A stretch of 64,000 nucleotides of DNA from Roseiarcus sp963772555 (lineage in GTDB: Bacteria; Pseudomonadota; Alphaproteobacteria; Rhizobiales; Beijerinckiaceae), in contig CAVYXQ010000018.1 in NCBI GenBank assembly GCA_963772555.1, positions 124,001 to 188,000 on the forward strand, written 5' to 3'. Positions 25,565 through 33,916 of this stretch are shown piece by piece; positions within the stretch are counted from its first letter, which is position 1, and the number at the start of each line of letters is the position of its first letter. The translations under genes were made by a program, and so were the position numbers. The notes beneath the pieces were generated by a model, which searched no databases, had not been told where the DNA came from, and was given only the letters and a program-made list of their open reading frames with translations.

Positions 25565-25821
25565 AAACGGCGGCGCCGATATCGGCCGATGATCTCGTCG
25601 TCCTCCAGTTCGGAAGCGAGGGAGAGAGCCTTCGTGAGGTCTATGCTGGGCTTGCCCATGTCGAAGGTGATGGGCTCGAACGCTTGGTCGCGCCGATTGA
25701 GATCGCGCAGCCCGGCGCGGATCGCGTCGTTGAGCACGCGCTTGAACGTTTCGCCGCGCCGACGCACCTCCTTGCGCAAGAGGGACTCGACGTGAGGGTC
25801 CAAAGTGACGGTGGTGCGCAT
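25561..25821 (-). CDS. Ribbon-helix-helix (VapB-type) antitoxin, orphan
   Basis: This 86-residue protein begins MRTTVTLDPHVESLLRKEVR, the start of VapB-like ribbon-helix-helix antitoxins, with a C-terminal toxin-binding tail rich in acidic then arginine residues (ELEDDEIIGRYRRRRF). Downstream on its strand lies only the convergent brnA, overlapping by four bases. The expected PIN-domain toxin is missing. It looks like a remnant module that keeps a DNA-binding protein. Confidence 0.7.
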   Translation of the reverse strand: MRTTVTLDPHVESLLRKEVRRRGETFKRVLNDAIRAGLRDLNRRDQAFEPITFDMGKPSIDLTKALSLASELEDDEIIGRYRRRRF

Positions 25822-25826
25822 GATTC

Positions 25827-25859
25827 CATCATGATGCTGCCCAGGATGCTGTCATGATG
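25827..25859. promoter_or_regulatory. Candidate operator for the orphan antitoxin
   Basis: A perfect ten-base palindrome CATCATGATG at 25827-25836 lies six bases upstream of the antitoxin start. TCATGATG recurs at 25852-25859, giving two sites 23 bases apart. Antitoxins of this type autoregulate through such sites. No binding evidence is available. Confidence 0.45.
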
Positions 25860-25963
25860 CACCCACAGGAGCCCGTCAACCGTCACGTGTCACGCTTTGA
25901 TGCGGCCAAACGGGCGCGCGCTTCCTTCTTCAACGAGCTTGCGCGCTCAATCTTCAAGGGCGC

Positions 25964-26236
25964 GACGATGCGCTGGTTTCGGTCGGTCCGGCGCTGGAGC
26001 GGGCGCCGCGTTTCGTCGACCTCCTCGAATTATCGCTCGACGAGCAGGCTGCGCTCCACGGGTTAGAGCGCCTGAGCCTGAATGGGCGCCCCGGCGCGGA
26101 AGACTTCGTCGCCGGGGTCGAGACGAAGCTCGGCCACAGCGTCCAGCCGGGCAAACGGGGAGCGAGCCGCGCGGAGGGTGGACGGGGTGGCTTGCGCAAG
26201 GAGCAGGCGTTGCCGGACTGTTCGACGAAGAGGTAA
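25964..26236 (+). pseudogene. Remnant of REP-associated (IS200-like) transposase C-terminus
   Basis: A frame without a start reads DDALVSVGPALERAPRFVDLL, then ALHGLERLSLNGRPGAEDFV and GVETKLGHSVQPGKRG, and stops at 26234-26236. The order D-x-LV, GRP-x-x-x-x-FV and LG-x-x-x-xPGKRG matches the C-terminal tail of RAYT-type transposases. The N-terminal catalytic His and Tyr motifs are absent. It sits at the end of the toxin-antitoxin cluster. Bases 26237-26467 show nothing further. Confidence 0.45.
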
Positions 26237-26467
26237 ATTCGACCCCTGAGCGGTCATTGCTGGGTGGTGCAAAAATCAAGCAGACCGTTCGAAAACTCGC
26301 TGCGACGTTCTGTACTGTACGGCCGCGCCGAGAGCGAAATGGGGTGATATTTTCTGCTCTGCTTGCTCACAAGCCGCGAATTTCGGGCAGCGCTTGATGC
26401 GCCGCGGAGTTTTGGCACGGTCGGCAAGATTTATGCTCTTTAGGGCGACGAGGGCTTCGGTCGCGCC

Positions 26468-27277
26468 TCACTCCAGCAGATCCGGCTGCTCCTTGATGAT
26501 GCGGGCGTAGAGCGGCTGGAACTGGAACCAGCCGGCGAAGCCGCTGCCGGCGATCTTATAGGCCTGCGTCGCGGCCTCCGGCGAAATCATCCTCAGGGTC
26601 TGGCCGTCGCGCAGCGTCGCCTCGGCCAGGAGCTGCACCTGGCAGGACCGCTCCATGGTGATGAACCACCACGCCGCCTCGTCGACGGTTCCGCCGACCG
26701 TGATGAGGCCGTGGTTCTGCAGGATGGCGGCCTTGTTCTTGCCGATCGCTTCGGCGATGCGCTGGCCTTCGTCGAGCTCGACCGCCACGCCTCCGAAGTT
26801 GTCATAGACGGCGTGGTCGTTGTAGAACGCGCAGACGTCCTGGGTGATCGGCGCGAGCGGGCGCCCCAGCGTCGAAAACGCCCGGCCGTAGGTCGAATGC
26901 GAGTGCGCGGCGGCGACCACGTCCGGCCGTGCCGCGTGGACACGCGAATGAATGACGAAAGCGGCCGTATTGACGGGATAGGCGCCTTCGACGACGCGGC
27001 CTGCATGGTCGCAGCGGATGAGGTTCGAGACCTTGACCTGGCTGAAATGCACGCCGAACGGGTTCACCCAGAACGTATCGGAGAACTCGGGGTCGCGCGC
27101 GGTTATGTGACCGGCGACGCCCTCGTCGAAACCGAATTTCGAGAACAGGCGGAAGCCGGCCGCCAGTCTCTGCTTGCGGTGAAGCCGCTCTTCCGCGGCG
27201 GTGGCGAACTTAGGCGGCATCGGCAATTTCGCCATCATCGCCGCCGGATCGATCGTGTCCCTGGCCCGGACGTTCAT
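26468..27277 (-). CDS. Class II aldolase/adducin-family protein
   Basis: This 269-residue zinc-dependent enzyme has the fuculose-aldolase fold. The metal histidines appear in AAAHSHSTYGRAFSTLG and ILQNHGLITVG, and the catalytic-loop region in GFDEGVAGHITARDPE near the N-terminus. Members related to this one are often annotated only as class II aldolase/adducin proteins, so the substrate is unknown. The ATG at 27277 is chosen because an open frame continuing to 27418 adds unconserved residues. The stretch 27278-27669 upstream shows no gene. Confidence 0.88.
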   Translation of the reverse strand: MNVRARDTIDPAAMMAKLPMPPKFATAAEERLHRKQRLAAGFRLFSKFGFDEGVAGHITARDPEFSDTFWVNPFGVHFSQVKVSNLIRCDHAGRVVEGAYPVNTAAFVIHSRVHAARPDVVAAAHSHSTYGRAFSTLGRPLAPITQDVCAFYNDHAVYDNFGGVAVELDEGQRIAEAIGKNKAAILQNHGLITVGGTVDEAAWWFITMERSCQVQLLAEATLRDGQTLRMISPEAATQAYKIAGSGFAGWFQFQPLYARIIKEQPDLLE

Positions 27278-27669
27278 GATGTTTCCTCTGCGGGTCAATT
27301 TGGCTCGGCGCTCATTGTAAGGCCGAACTACAGCCTCGTCACCACGAAGATTGCCGCCAGAGAAACCCCTGCCGGAGCCGGCAGTTGAGGCGTGGGCGAA
27401 CTGCGTGAATTTTTGCAACGCGGATCGACGTCAATAAAATCAGTGCGCTACGCGGCGCAGAAATCAGGTGCATGAAGGTCCGCTTTCCGCCCAATGAGGC
27501 GTCCACGGTCGCGATCCGCAACGGCAGCTCCACGTCGTCGACTCCGGACGTTCAAACGCTGCGACGAAACGAACGTTGGGTCGAAGCCAGTCAAGCGAAT
27601 TGGTTTTGACTTGGCCTGCGAAGCAGGTCTTTGACGGACGCGCGGGAGCCGCCGCTGGAGCGAAGGGGG
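27278..27669. other. Intergenic stretch, nothing recognised
   Basis: In this 392-base gap between two minus-strand genes, the open frames lack domain features and ribosome sites. It probably contains the promoter of the aldolase-like gene. Confidence 0.4.
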
Positions 27670-27924
27670 TCAGTCCGCCGTCGGCAGGCGGCGCATGACG
27701 AACTCGATCTCGTCGTCGGGAAGCACGCGCCAGGATTCGATTTCGGTCATATAGGCGGCTTTGGGATAGCGCTCGAACCATTCCTGCGCCTTGGCCCGCG
27801 CCTCGAGCCGGGGCAGGCGGAAGGTCTCCCGGCGCCAGGCGCCTTCGGCGGTCGCGGCGCGTCGGTCGCGCCGCCGCGCGACGCGCTCCGCCACATCGAC
27901 CGGCTTCTTGGTCTCGAACGCCAC
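27670..27924 (-). CDS. Small conserved hypothetical protein
   Basis: This 84-residue soluble protein has a basic N-terminal half (VAERVARRRDRRAATAEG) and a C-terminal EWFERYPKAAYMTEIESW followed by DDEIEFVMRRLP. Composition and codon use match the neighbours. It resembles short hypothetical proteins of Rhizobiales, but I cannot name a family. No signal peptide or membrane segment is present. Confidence 0.55.
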   Translation of the reverse strand: MAFETKKPVDVAERVARRRDRRAATAEGAWRRETFRLPRLEARAKAQEWFERYPKAAYMTEIESWRVLPDDEIEFVMRRLPTAD

Positions 27925-28077
27925 TTTGCGCCTCTCCGGGGCGGAGATTAGCGCGATTTCGGCCGGACGGGGAGTCGGGATTTTCGAGGTCCAGGGTTCA
28001 GGGTTAGCCCTTCCGCACCGTAAAGCGGCGCAATCGATGCAGATCGACCTAGGCCTCGGCGCCGAGCTCGCCGATTA

Positions 28078-28098
28078 ATAACGTATCCATTACGTTAT
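28078..28098. repeat. AT-rich perfect inverted repeat, operator-like
   Basis: ATAACGTA (28078-28085) and TACGTTAT (28091-28098) are perfect inverted repeats around TCCAT, followed by TATATG. The AT-rich block stands out in GC-rich DNA and resembles operators of toxin-antitoxin or xenobiotic-response genes. No intact gene follows on either strand within 150 bases, so it may be left from a lost module. The remainder of 27925-28255 shows nothing else. Confidence 0.5.
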
Positions 28099-28255
28099 AT
28101 ATGCCTCAGGAAGTCTCAGCGGCAGTCAGGATGCCAGGCTTGAGCTACAAAGTAGGAAGGTCGGAAGGTCGGAGAAAAAGGCGCCCAAGCTCTTGAAAAG
28201 GCCTCGTCGCCCTTGACTTTGCACCGCGGCGTCGACGGCGTCTCCCGCGCAAGGC

Positions 28256-29773
28256 CTAGGGACGAACGACCGGCGGAAAGCGCGCCATCGCCTCGAGCGC
28301 GTCGAGGTCGATGCTGTTGCGCATATATTGCTTCGAGGCGTCGCGGAACGGCTGAAAATCCCAGGCGCGAACGTCTCCCTTGGTCAGGGCGGCGTCGATG
28401 AGCCGGCGGCGCCGCTGGCTCCCGCGCACCGCCGCATCGAGCCGGGGAAGATCCCAGCGGCGGGCGACCTCGGCGCGGAATTCGGCGACCTGACCGGCAT
28501 GCTTGGGCAAGGCCGCCAGATTGCTGCGCTCGCCCGGATCCCGGGCGACGTCGTAGAGCTGGTCGGGATCGGCCGGCGAATGGATGAATTTGAGCCGCCC
28601 CCGGCGGATCATGACGATCGGGGCGATGGCCCCCTCAGCCAGATATTCGCCGATCGCCTCGTCGTGGCCGCTGCGCCCGGCAAGATGGGGGGTCAGGCTT
28701 CGCCCGTCGGTCGGGGTCATCCCCGCATCGCCGCCGGAGAGATCGACGAGGGTCGGAAGCAGGTCGACGAGCGAGACGCTCGCCCCGACGCGGCGCGGCG
28801 CGAAACGGCCGGGGCTCGAAACGACGAGCGGCACGCGGGCCGCGCCCTCGAAGAAGCTCATCTTGTACCAGAGGCCGCGCTCGCCCAGCATCTCGCCGTG
28901 ATCGCTGACCAGAATGACGATTGTGTCCTCGGCGAGCCCGCCGGCGCTGAGCGCTTGCATCAGCCGGCCGAGAGTGTCGTCGATGAAGGAGATGGCGCCG
29001 AAATAGGCCTGGCGGGCGTTGCGCACCTGATCGTCCGTCACCGGCTCTGCGTCCATCGCGCAGACGTGGCGAAGCCGGAGGGAATGCGGATCGAGCTCGG
29101 CCCGCGGGATCGGCGGCGAGGGCGGCTCGATGTCCTCGTGCCGGTAGAGATCCCAGTAGCGCTGGGGAACGGCGAAAGGGTCGTGCGGATGGGTGAACGA
29201 GGCGACCAGGAGGAAGGGCCGCCTGTCTTTCGCCCGCGCGATGTCGAAGATGGCGCGCTCGGCCAGGAAGGCCGCCTCCTCGTCGAAATCGAGCTGGTTG
29301 GTGCGGACGCAGATGCCGGCCTCGGCGACCGAGCTCATGTTGTGGTACCAGCTCGGCCGTTCCTCGGGGCGGTCCCAGTCGGGGGTCCAGCCGTAGTCCG
29401 CGGGGTAGATGTCGGTCGTCAGCCGCTCTTCGAAGCCGTGCAGCTGGTCCGGTCCGCAGAAGTGCATCTTGCCGGCGAGCGTGGTGCGGTAGCCGCGAAG
29501 CCTTAGGCAATGGGCGAAGGTCGGGATGTCGGCGGAGAACTCGGCGGCGTTGTCGTAGACGCGCGTCTCCGACGGCAGGCGCCCGGCCATGAACGAGGCG
29601 CGCGAGGGCGAACACAACGGGCTGTTGCAATAGGCGCTGTCGAACACGACGCCGCTTCCCGCCAGCGCCTGCGTGTGCGGCGCGCGAACGAGCCGGTGAC
29701 CGTAAATCGGCAGGAACGCCGGCGCCATCTGGTCGGCCATGACGATGAGAAAGTTCGGCGCTGCGGCGGTCAT
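28256..29773 (-). CDS. betC: Choline-sulfatase
   Basis: This sulfatase of the alkaline-phosphatase superfamily cleaves choline-O-sulfate to choline and sulfate. The start at ATG 29773 gives MTAAAPNFLIVMADQMAPAF with the first metal Asp. The formylglycine motif is CSPSR, with Cys at about residue 54. VSDHGEMLGERGLWYKM supplies further metal ligands and is typical of BetC. The choline-sulfatase C-terminal domain ends the 505-residue chain. It overlaps the upstream binding-protein gene by four bases (ATGA), so the two are translated together. An unlinked sulfatase-maturing enzyme or FGE is needed. Confidence 0.92.
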   Translation of the reverse strand: MTAAAPNFLIVMADQMAPAFLPIYGHRLVRAPHTQALAGSGVVFDSAYCNSPLCSPSRASFMAGRLPSETRVYDNAAEFSADIPTFAHCLRLRGYRTTLAGKMHFCGPDQLHGFEERLTTDIYPADYGWTPDWDRPEERPSWYHNMSSVAEAGICVRTNQLDFDEEAAFLAERAIFDIARAKDRRPFLLVASFTHPHDPFAVPQRYWDLYRHEDIEPPSPPIPRAELDPHSLRLRHVCAMDAEPVTDDQVRNARQAYFGAISFIDDTLGRLMQALSAGGLAEDTIVILVSDHGEMLGERGLWYKMSFFEGAARVPLVVSSPGRFAPRRVGASVSLVDLLPTLVDLSGGDAGMTPTDGRSLTPHLAGRSGHDEAIGEYLAEGAIAPIVMIRRGRLKFIHSPADPDQLYDVARDPGERSNLAALPKHAGQVAEFRAEVARRWDLPRLDAAVRGSQRRRRLIDAALTKGDVRAWDFQPFRDASKQYMRNSIDLDALEAMARFPPVVRP

Positions 29774-30909
29774 CGCCTTGTCCTCTTTTTCGGCGTCTCT
29801 TTCGCGGGCTTGGCCGGCTTGGCGTTCTTGGCGGTTTTGGAGGTTTTGGCGTTCTCGGGGGGCCGCGCCTTGGTTCGCTCCCATTCCTTTTCGATCACAG
29901 GAAGGAGCCTGGCGTCGTAGACGCCGATTGGCCACAGCGCCCTGAAATTGTCCGAGGGCGTGATCGTCTCGGCGCTCGTCAATCCGGTCGCGGCGGTCGC
30001 TTCGGCGGCGATCCCGGGACGCAGCAGAAAATCGGCCAGGGCCGCCGCCTCCCTCGGGTGAGGCGCGTCGCGCGGCTCGGCGAGCGCGTCGATCGCCATC
30101 GGGCCGCCCTCCCGCGGTTCGGCGAAGCGGATGTCGAAGCCGGCCCGGCCCTCGCGGCTCCGGCGCGAGGCGATCTCGGCCTGCGCCGCGTCGCCGATGG
30201 TCAGACAGACCGCGCCGCCGGCGATCGCCGCGATCGGATCGCGCGATTCCGGCAGGCGCACCGCGGCCCGGGCGCGAAGGATCAGATCTGCCCCCGCCTT
30301 CACGTCGCGCTCGCGCAGGTTGGACGGATTGATGCCGAGAAGGCGCCAGGCGGCGATGAAGACCTCGTCGCGCGAATCGGGAAGCGCCACGCCGCAGGGC
30401 GCGAGCTTGCGGCCGACGTCCGGCGCGAGCGCCGCAGCCCAGGAATTCGGCGGTCCGCCCAGGAGCCGCGGCGCCTTTTCCGCATCGTACAGAAGGCCTG
30501 TCGCTGACCAGCCCCAGGCGAGCGCGTAAGCGCCGCCGGGGTCGTAGGCCATGAGTTTCGCCGCGATCGGCGGCGCGATCCGGCGTGCGTTGGCGATTTG
30601 CGCCTTGTCGATCTTGCGCAGCTCCCCCGACGTTATCGCCCGAGCGAGCGCGGGCCCCGGCAGGATGACGAGATCGTAGGGTCCCTCCTTCATCAGCGCC
30701 GGGATTTTGGCGCTGTCGCCGTAAGCGTCGTAGGCGACCTCGAAGCCGCTTTCCCGTTCGAACTCCCGCAGCGTTCTTGCGTTGAAGGCGCCGGAGGGGG
30801 CGAGCAGACGGACGATCTTGAGCGCCGGCTTGGCCGGCGGCGCGAAAGGCGACGCCTCGAGAGCGCCCGCGCTGAGGATGGCGGCGGCGGCGATGAGCGC
30901 CGTCAGCAT
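29770..30909 (-). CDS. Periplasmic substrate-binding protein, polyamine/PotF-like
   Basis: This 379-residue secreted protein starts at ATG 30909 with a signal peptide (MLTALIAAAAILSAGALEA). The mature part has the spermidine/putrescine-binding-protein fold order: IVRLLAPSGAFNARTLREFE near the N-terminus, AYDPGGAYALAWGWSATGLLYD and GPMAIDALAEPRDAPHP. The C-terminus carries an unusual Lys/Ala/Pro-rich tail of about 30 residues (AKTSKTAKNAKPAKPAKETP). It is coupled to betC by a 4-nt overlap. No permease or ATPase is next to it. Binding of choline-O-sulfate is an inference from the pairing. Confidence 0.72.
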   Translation of the reverse strand: MLTALIAAAAILSAGALEASPFAPPAKPALKIVRLLAPSGAFNARTLREFERESGFEVAYDAYGDSAKIPALMKEGPYDLVILPGPALARAITSGELRKIDKAQIANARRIAPPIAAKLMAYDPGGAYALAWGWSATGLLYDAEKAPRLLGGPPNSWAAALAPDVGRKLAPCGVALPDSRDEVFIAAWRLLGINPSNLRERDVKAGADLILRARAAVRLPESRDPIAAIAGGAVCLTIGDAAQAEIASRRSREGRAGFDIRFAEPREGGPMAIDALAEPRDAPHPREAAALADFLLRPGIAAEATAATGLTSAETITPSDNFRALWPIGVYDARLLPVIEKEWERTKARPPENAKTSKTAKNAKPAKPAKETPKKRTRR

Positions 30910-31157
30910 GTCGCCGGCGCGCCGGCGACTTCGGTCAGGCGCTCGAGCGCCCCATCCCGGGTTTTGTGGCCGGCCCCGACGTCGTCGAAAACGGAATTCA
31001 TCGCATGCCCGTCCGATCGTCTCCCGCCCACGGAACCTCTGAGCCAGCTTGGCTATGCGGCAGATACGGTGTCGGTCAAGCGCGTTATTCTCGCAAGGCC
31101 CGGGAGGATTGATGCGGGGCTTTGCGGCCGCTAGAGGAGGCCGCGGCAAGGACGGCG

Positions 31158-32408
31158 ATGACAAGGTCGGCTTTCGGTTTCTGGCGCGTCCATCGATTGA
31201 GGCCCAACCGCGGTGAGGCGGTCGGCGTCGTCGCGAGGCTGCGGATCGACGCGCCGAGCTCGAGCCGGAACGTTCTGCTGCCCTACTCGAGCGGTCTCGG
31301 CTATTTCGTCGTCCCCGCGAAGGGCCCAATCGCCATTGCGGCAGGGGAGCACTTTCGCGCCGAAAGGCTCGGTCTCATCATCTCGCTCTGGGTGCGATTG
31401 CGGCTGGCGCTTCTCTTCAAGAAAAAGAAGTACCTGAAGTTCGAGGCGTTTTCCTTATTTTCCTACGGCCCCAAGCCCGAACGGAAGCGCTTCACGACCT
31501 TCAACCAGAACATGTTCAACACCGGAGTTGCGCTCGACGGCGACCTCGTCGTCCGCCATCCCGAGCTTCTGACCGGCTGGCCCAAGATCGCGCCCAAGCG
31601 GACCGCGTCCGCCCCCGGAGCCGCCAATCCCGCCGCGATCGTCGTCCACATCTATTACGAGGATGCCTGGCCAGACATCGCCGAGGTCCTCAAGCGGCTG
31701 ACAATTCCCTATGACCTGATCGTCACGACCGTGCCGGGCCGGGAGCGCCTCGCCCAGGAAATCCGCCGGGATTTTCCCGAGGCCGAGATCGAGATGGTGG
31801 AAAATCGGGGACGCGATGTCCGCCCTTTCCTCGCGCTCCTGGAAAGCGGGCGGTTCGATCGGTACCGATATGTTTGCAAAGTGCACGGCAAGAAATCGGA
31901 CGACGGCGGCCGCATGTCCTACATGGGGTTGCTATGGCGCAGGAGGCTCCTGTTCGACCTTCTCGGCGCACCGGGAGTGGCCGAGAGGACGGTCGAGCGT
32001 TTCGAACGCGAGCCGGCCGTCGGGATGATCGGCTCCGGCGTGTTCCGCCTGCCGAGCAAGACATATTCCGAGGATCTTTCCTGGGGCCAGAACCGCGGCA
32101 TGGTCCTTGGCTTCGCCGCCAAAATGGGGGTGGCCCCCGAGACGTTCCGCCTCGATTTCTTCGGCGGCACCATGTTCTGGGTTCGGCCGGAGGCCCTTCG
32201 ACCGCTTCGCGACCTGCGCCTTGCCTCGGCCTTTCCCGATGAGCAGGGCCGCCACGACGGCGCGCTGGAGCATGCGGCCGAACGCCTGTTCGCGACGTCG
32301 GTCGTGGCGGCCGGATACCATTTGGCGGACAGCGACGGCGCGAGCGGCGCCGGCGCGGCCGAGGCGGCGGATTATGCGTTGCGTCCCGGTCCTGCCGTAG
32401 GGTATTGA
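31158..32408 (+). CDS. Rhamnan synthesis F (RgpF)-family protein
   Basis: This 416-residue cytosolic protein has an RgpF domain from about residue 165. IVVHIYYEDAWPDIAEVLKR, VTTVPGRERLAQEIRRDFPE, VENRGRDVRPFLALLES, YVCKVHGKKS and the later FFGGTMFWVRPEALRPLRDL are all typical. The family acts in assembly of rhamnose-containing cell-surface polysaccharide and is probably a glycosyltransferase. The N-terminal 120 residues are not conserved. The start at ATG 31158 has AAGGA upstream. It is the first gene of the surface-polysaccharide region and runs opposite to most of it. Confidence 0.85.
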   Translation: MTRSAFGFWRVHRLRPNRGEAVGVVARLRIDAPSSSRNVLLPYSSGLGYFVVPAKGPIAIAAGEHFRAERLGLIISLWVRLRLALLFKKKKYLKFEAFSLFSYGPKPERKRFTTFNQNMFNTGVALDGDLVVRHPELLTGWPKIAPKRTASAPGAANPAAIVVHIYYEDAWPDIAEVLKRLTIPYDLIVTTVPGRERLAQEIRRDFPEAEIEMVENRGRDVRPFLALLESGRFDRYRYVCKVHGKKSDDGGRMSYMGLLWRRRLLFDLLGAPGVAERTVERFEREPAVGMIGSGVFRLPSKTYSEDLSWGQNRGMVLGFAAKMGVAPETFRLDFFGGTMFWVRPEALRPLRDLRLASAFPDEQGRHDGALEHAAERLFATSVVAAGYHLADSDGASGAGAAEAADYALRPGPAVGY

Positions 32409-32507
32409 CGCCCCTCGCAGCGGGACGAACCGGGGAACAGCTTGGGCTCATTGAACGCCGCGTCGGAGTCTTACCGGATCGGTCCCGTTTCCGCAGGCCC
32501 ACAAAGC

Positions 32508-33488
32508 ATGCGCATGACAGTGGCGGCGGTCATTCCGCTTTATAACGGCGCCGAGTTCATCGAAGAAGCCATCCAAAGCGTGCTGCGGCAAACTGAGCCG
32601 GCCGACGAGATCCTCGTTGTCGACGACGGATCGACGGACGAGGGCCCCGAAATCGTTCGAGCGCTCTCCAAGCTCAATCCGATAATTCTCCTCAGCAAGC
32701 CGAATGGCGGCCAATCTTCCGCGCGGAATATGGCGGTAAGGCACACGACTTGCTCGCATATCGCCTTCCTCGACCAGGACGACGCCTGGTACGAGGACCA
32801 TCTGGAGATTCTCAAGACGCAGTTTCGCCATTCGTCCGTGCGAAAGCTGGCCCTCGTCTACGGAAATCTCGATTTTGTCGATCGTCGCGGCAGGATGGTC
32901 GCCTATAGCATTCTGAACGACATCCCTTCGCCGCAGCCTAAAACGTCGCTCAGGCAATGCCTCGAGCAGGACCTGTTCATATTGCCGAGCGCGTCGCTCG
33001 TATCGCGCGATGCAATTGCGGATGTCGGCTATTTCGACGAGAGGCTGTCGGGCTACGAGGACGACGATCTGTTCACCCTGATGTTCTGGGCGGGCTATCG
33101 CAGCGTCTACGTCAACCAGGCGGTGACACGGTGGAGATTGTACGGCGGCTCGTCATCCTTCAGTCAGAGGATGGCGAATTCGCGAATGATATACTTCAGG
33201 AAACAGATCGAATTGTTCCCCGACGATCCAGCGGTCGACCCATGGGCGCAGAGGGCCATTGGCCGCCGCTTCATGAAAGTTGTGCTCGCTGAATTCATTG
33301 CCGCATCGAAGAGCCGTGACGTGCCCAGGCTCAAGCGCGCCTGGTCCGACAGCAAGGAGATCGCGCCCGCCATGGGACCCCGCACAGAACGAAGGGTGCA
33401 GATGCTTTCCCCGCTGATTGAGCGGCTCTATGACGGACCCTTGACCAGCGTGGCGCGAAAGCTGGCGCGCTACGCGATCAAGCTTTGA
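32508..33488 (+). CDS. Family 2 glycosyltransferase
   Basis: This 326-residue GT-A enzyme transfers a sugar from a nucleotide donor. The N-terminal MTVAAVIPLYNGAEFIEEAI and ILVVDDGSTDEGPEIV bind the nucleotide. KPNGGQSSARNMAV and IAFLDQDDAWYEDHLE hold the DxD-type metal site, and YFDERLSGYEDDDLF is the likely acceptor/base region. The ATG at 32508 fits family length; a TTG at 32442 would add an unconserved leader. It follows the RgpF-family gene by 100 bases in the same direction. Confidence 0.92.
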   Translation: MRMTVAAVIPLYNGAEFIEEAIQSVLRQTEPADEILVVDDGSTDEGPEIVRALSKLNPIILLSKPNGGQSSARNMAVRHTTCSHIAFLDQDDAWYEDHLEILKTQFRHSSVRKLALVYGNLDFVDRRGRMVAYSILNDIPSPQPKTSLRQCLEQDLFILPSASLVSRDAIADVGYFDERLSGYEDDDLFTLMFWAGYRSVYVNQAVTRWRLYGGSSSFSQRMANSRMIYFRKQIELFPDDPAVDPWAQRAIGRRFMKVVLAEFIAASKSRDVPRLKRAWSDSKEIAPAMGPRTERRVQMLSPLIERLYDGPLTSVARKLARYAIKL

Positions 33489-33680
33489 GCGGTCGCAATG
33501 CGAATCCGGCATCAAAGCACGCCTTGTGCAAGGCGGGCACAGGCAAGACGATCGGCCGTCGGTCGCCGATCGATTTTTGGACTGGAACTCTGCCTGTAGT
33601 CCTGTAGAAGTGTTCCCCGTAGATCAGAGGTTTTGGTTTTCAGGCCAAATCTCTTTTCCTCCAGGCGCGGCAAACAGAAG

Positions 33681-33865
33681 CCTCGCGAGCTGAACCAGGT
33701 CGAAAACATCCGGCAGTTCCTGCGCGGCAGCCGGCTCTCAAACTTGGCCTTCGAAACCTACTCGCCGCCGCCTGCGACGCCTGGCGCAAGCTTATCGCCC
33801 AGCGAGAAACCATCACCTCGATCGGAGTGCGCCAATGGGCCCAAATCGTCTGTCAGATCCCATGA
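33681..33865 (+). pseudogene. IS630-family transposase 3' remnant
   Basis: PRELNQVENIRQFLRGSRLSN is readable from 33681. After a shift near 33765 the sequence continues AAACDAWRKLIAQRETITSIG and then VRQWAQIV before a stop at 33863. NxVENIWxxLRxxWLSN and ACDAWxKLIxxPETITSIGMRxWA are the usual C-terminus of IS630-type transposases. Everything upstream is gone and a frameshift divides the piece. The rest of 33489-33916 shows no gene. Confidence 0.65.
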
Positions 33866-33916
33866 TTCTTGGTATAACCCCGTCAATCTCGCTGTCGAAA
33901 GTCTCGTTGCTCCGGT

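Noticed and set aside
28328..29506. 392-codon plus-strand frame
   Set aside because: It is opposite betC, with Gly/Arg/Asp-rich composition and no motif.
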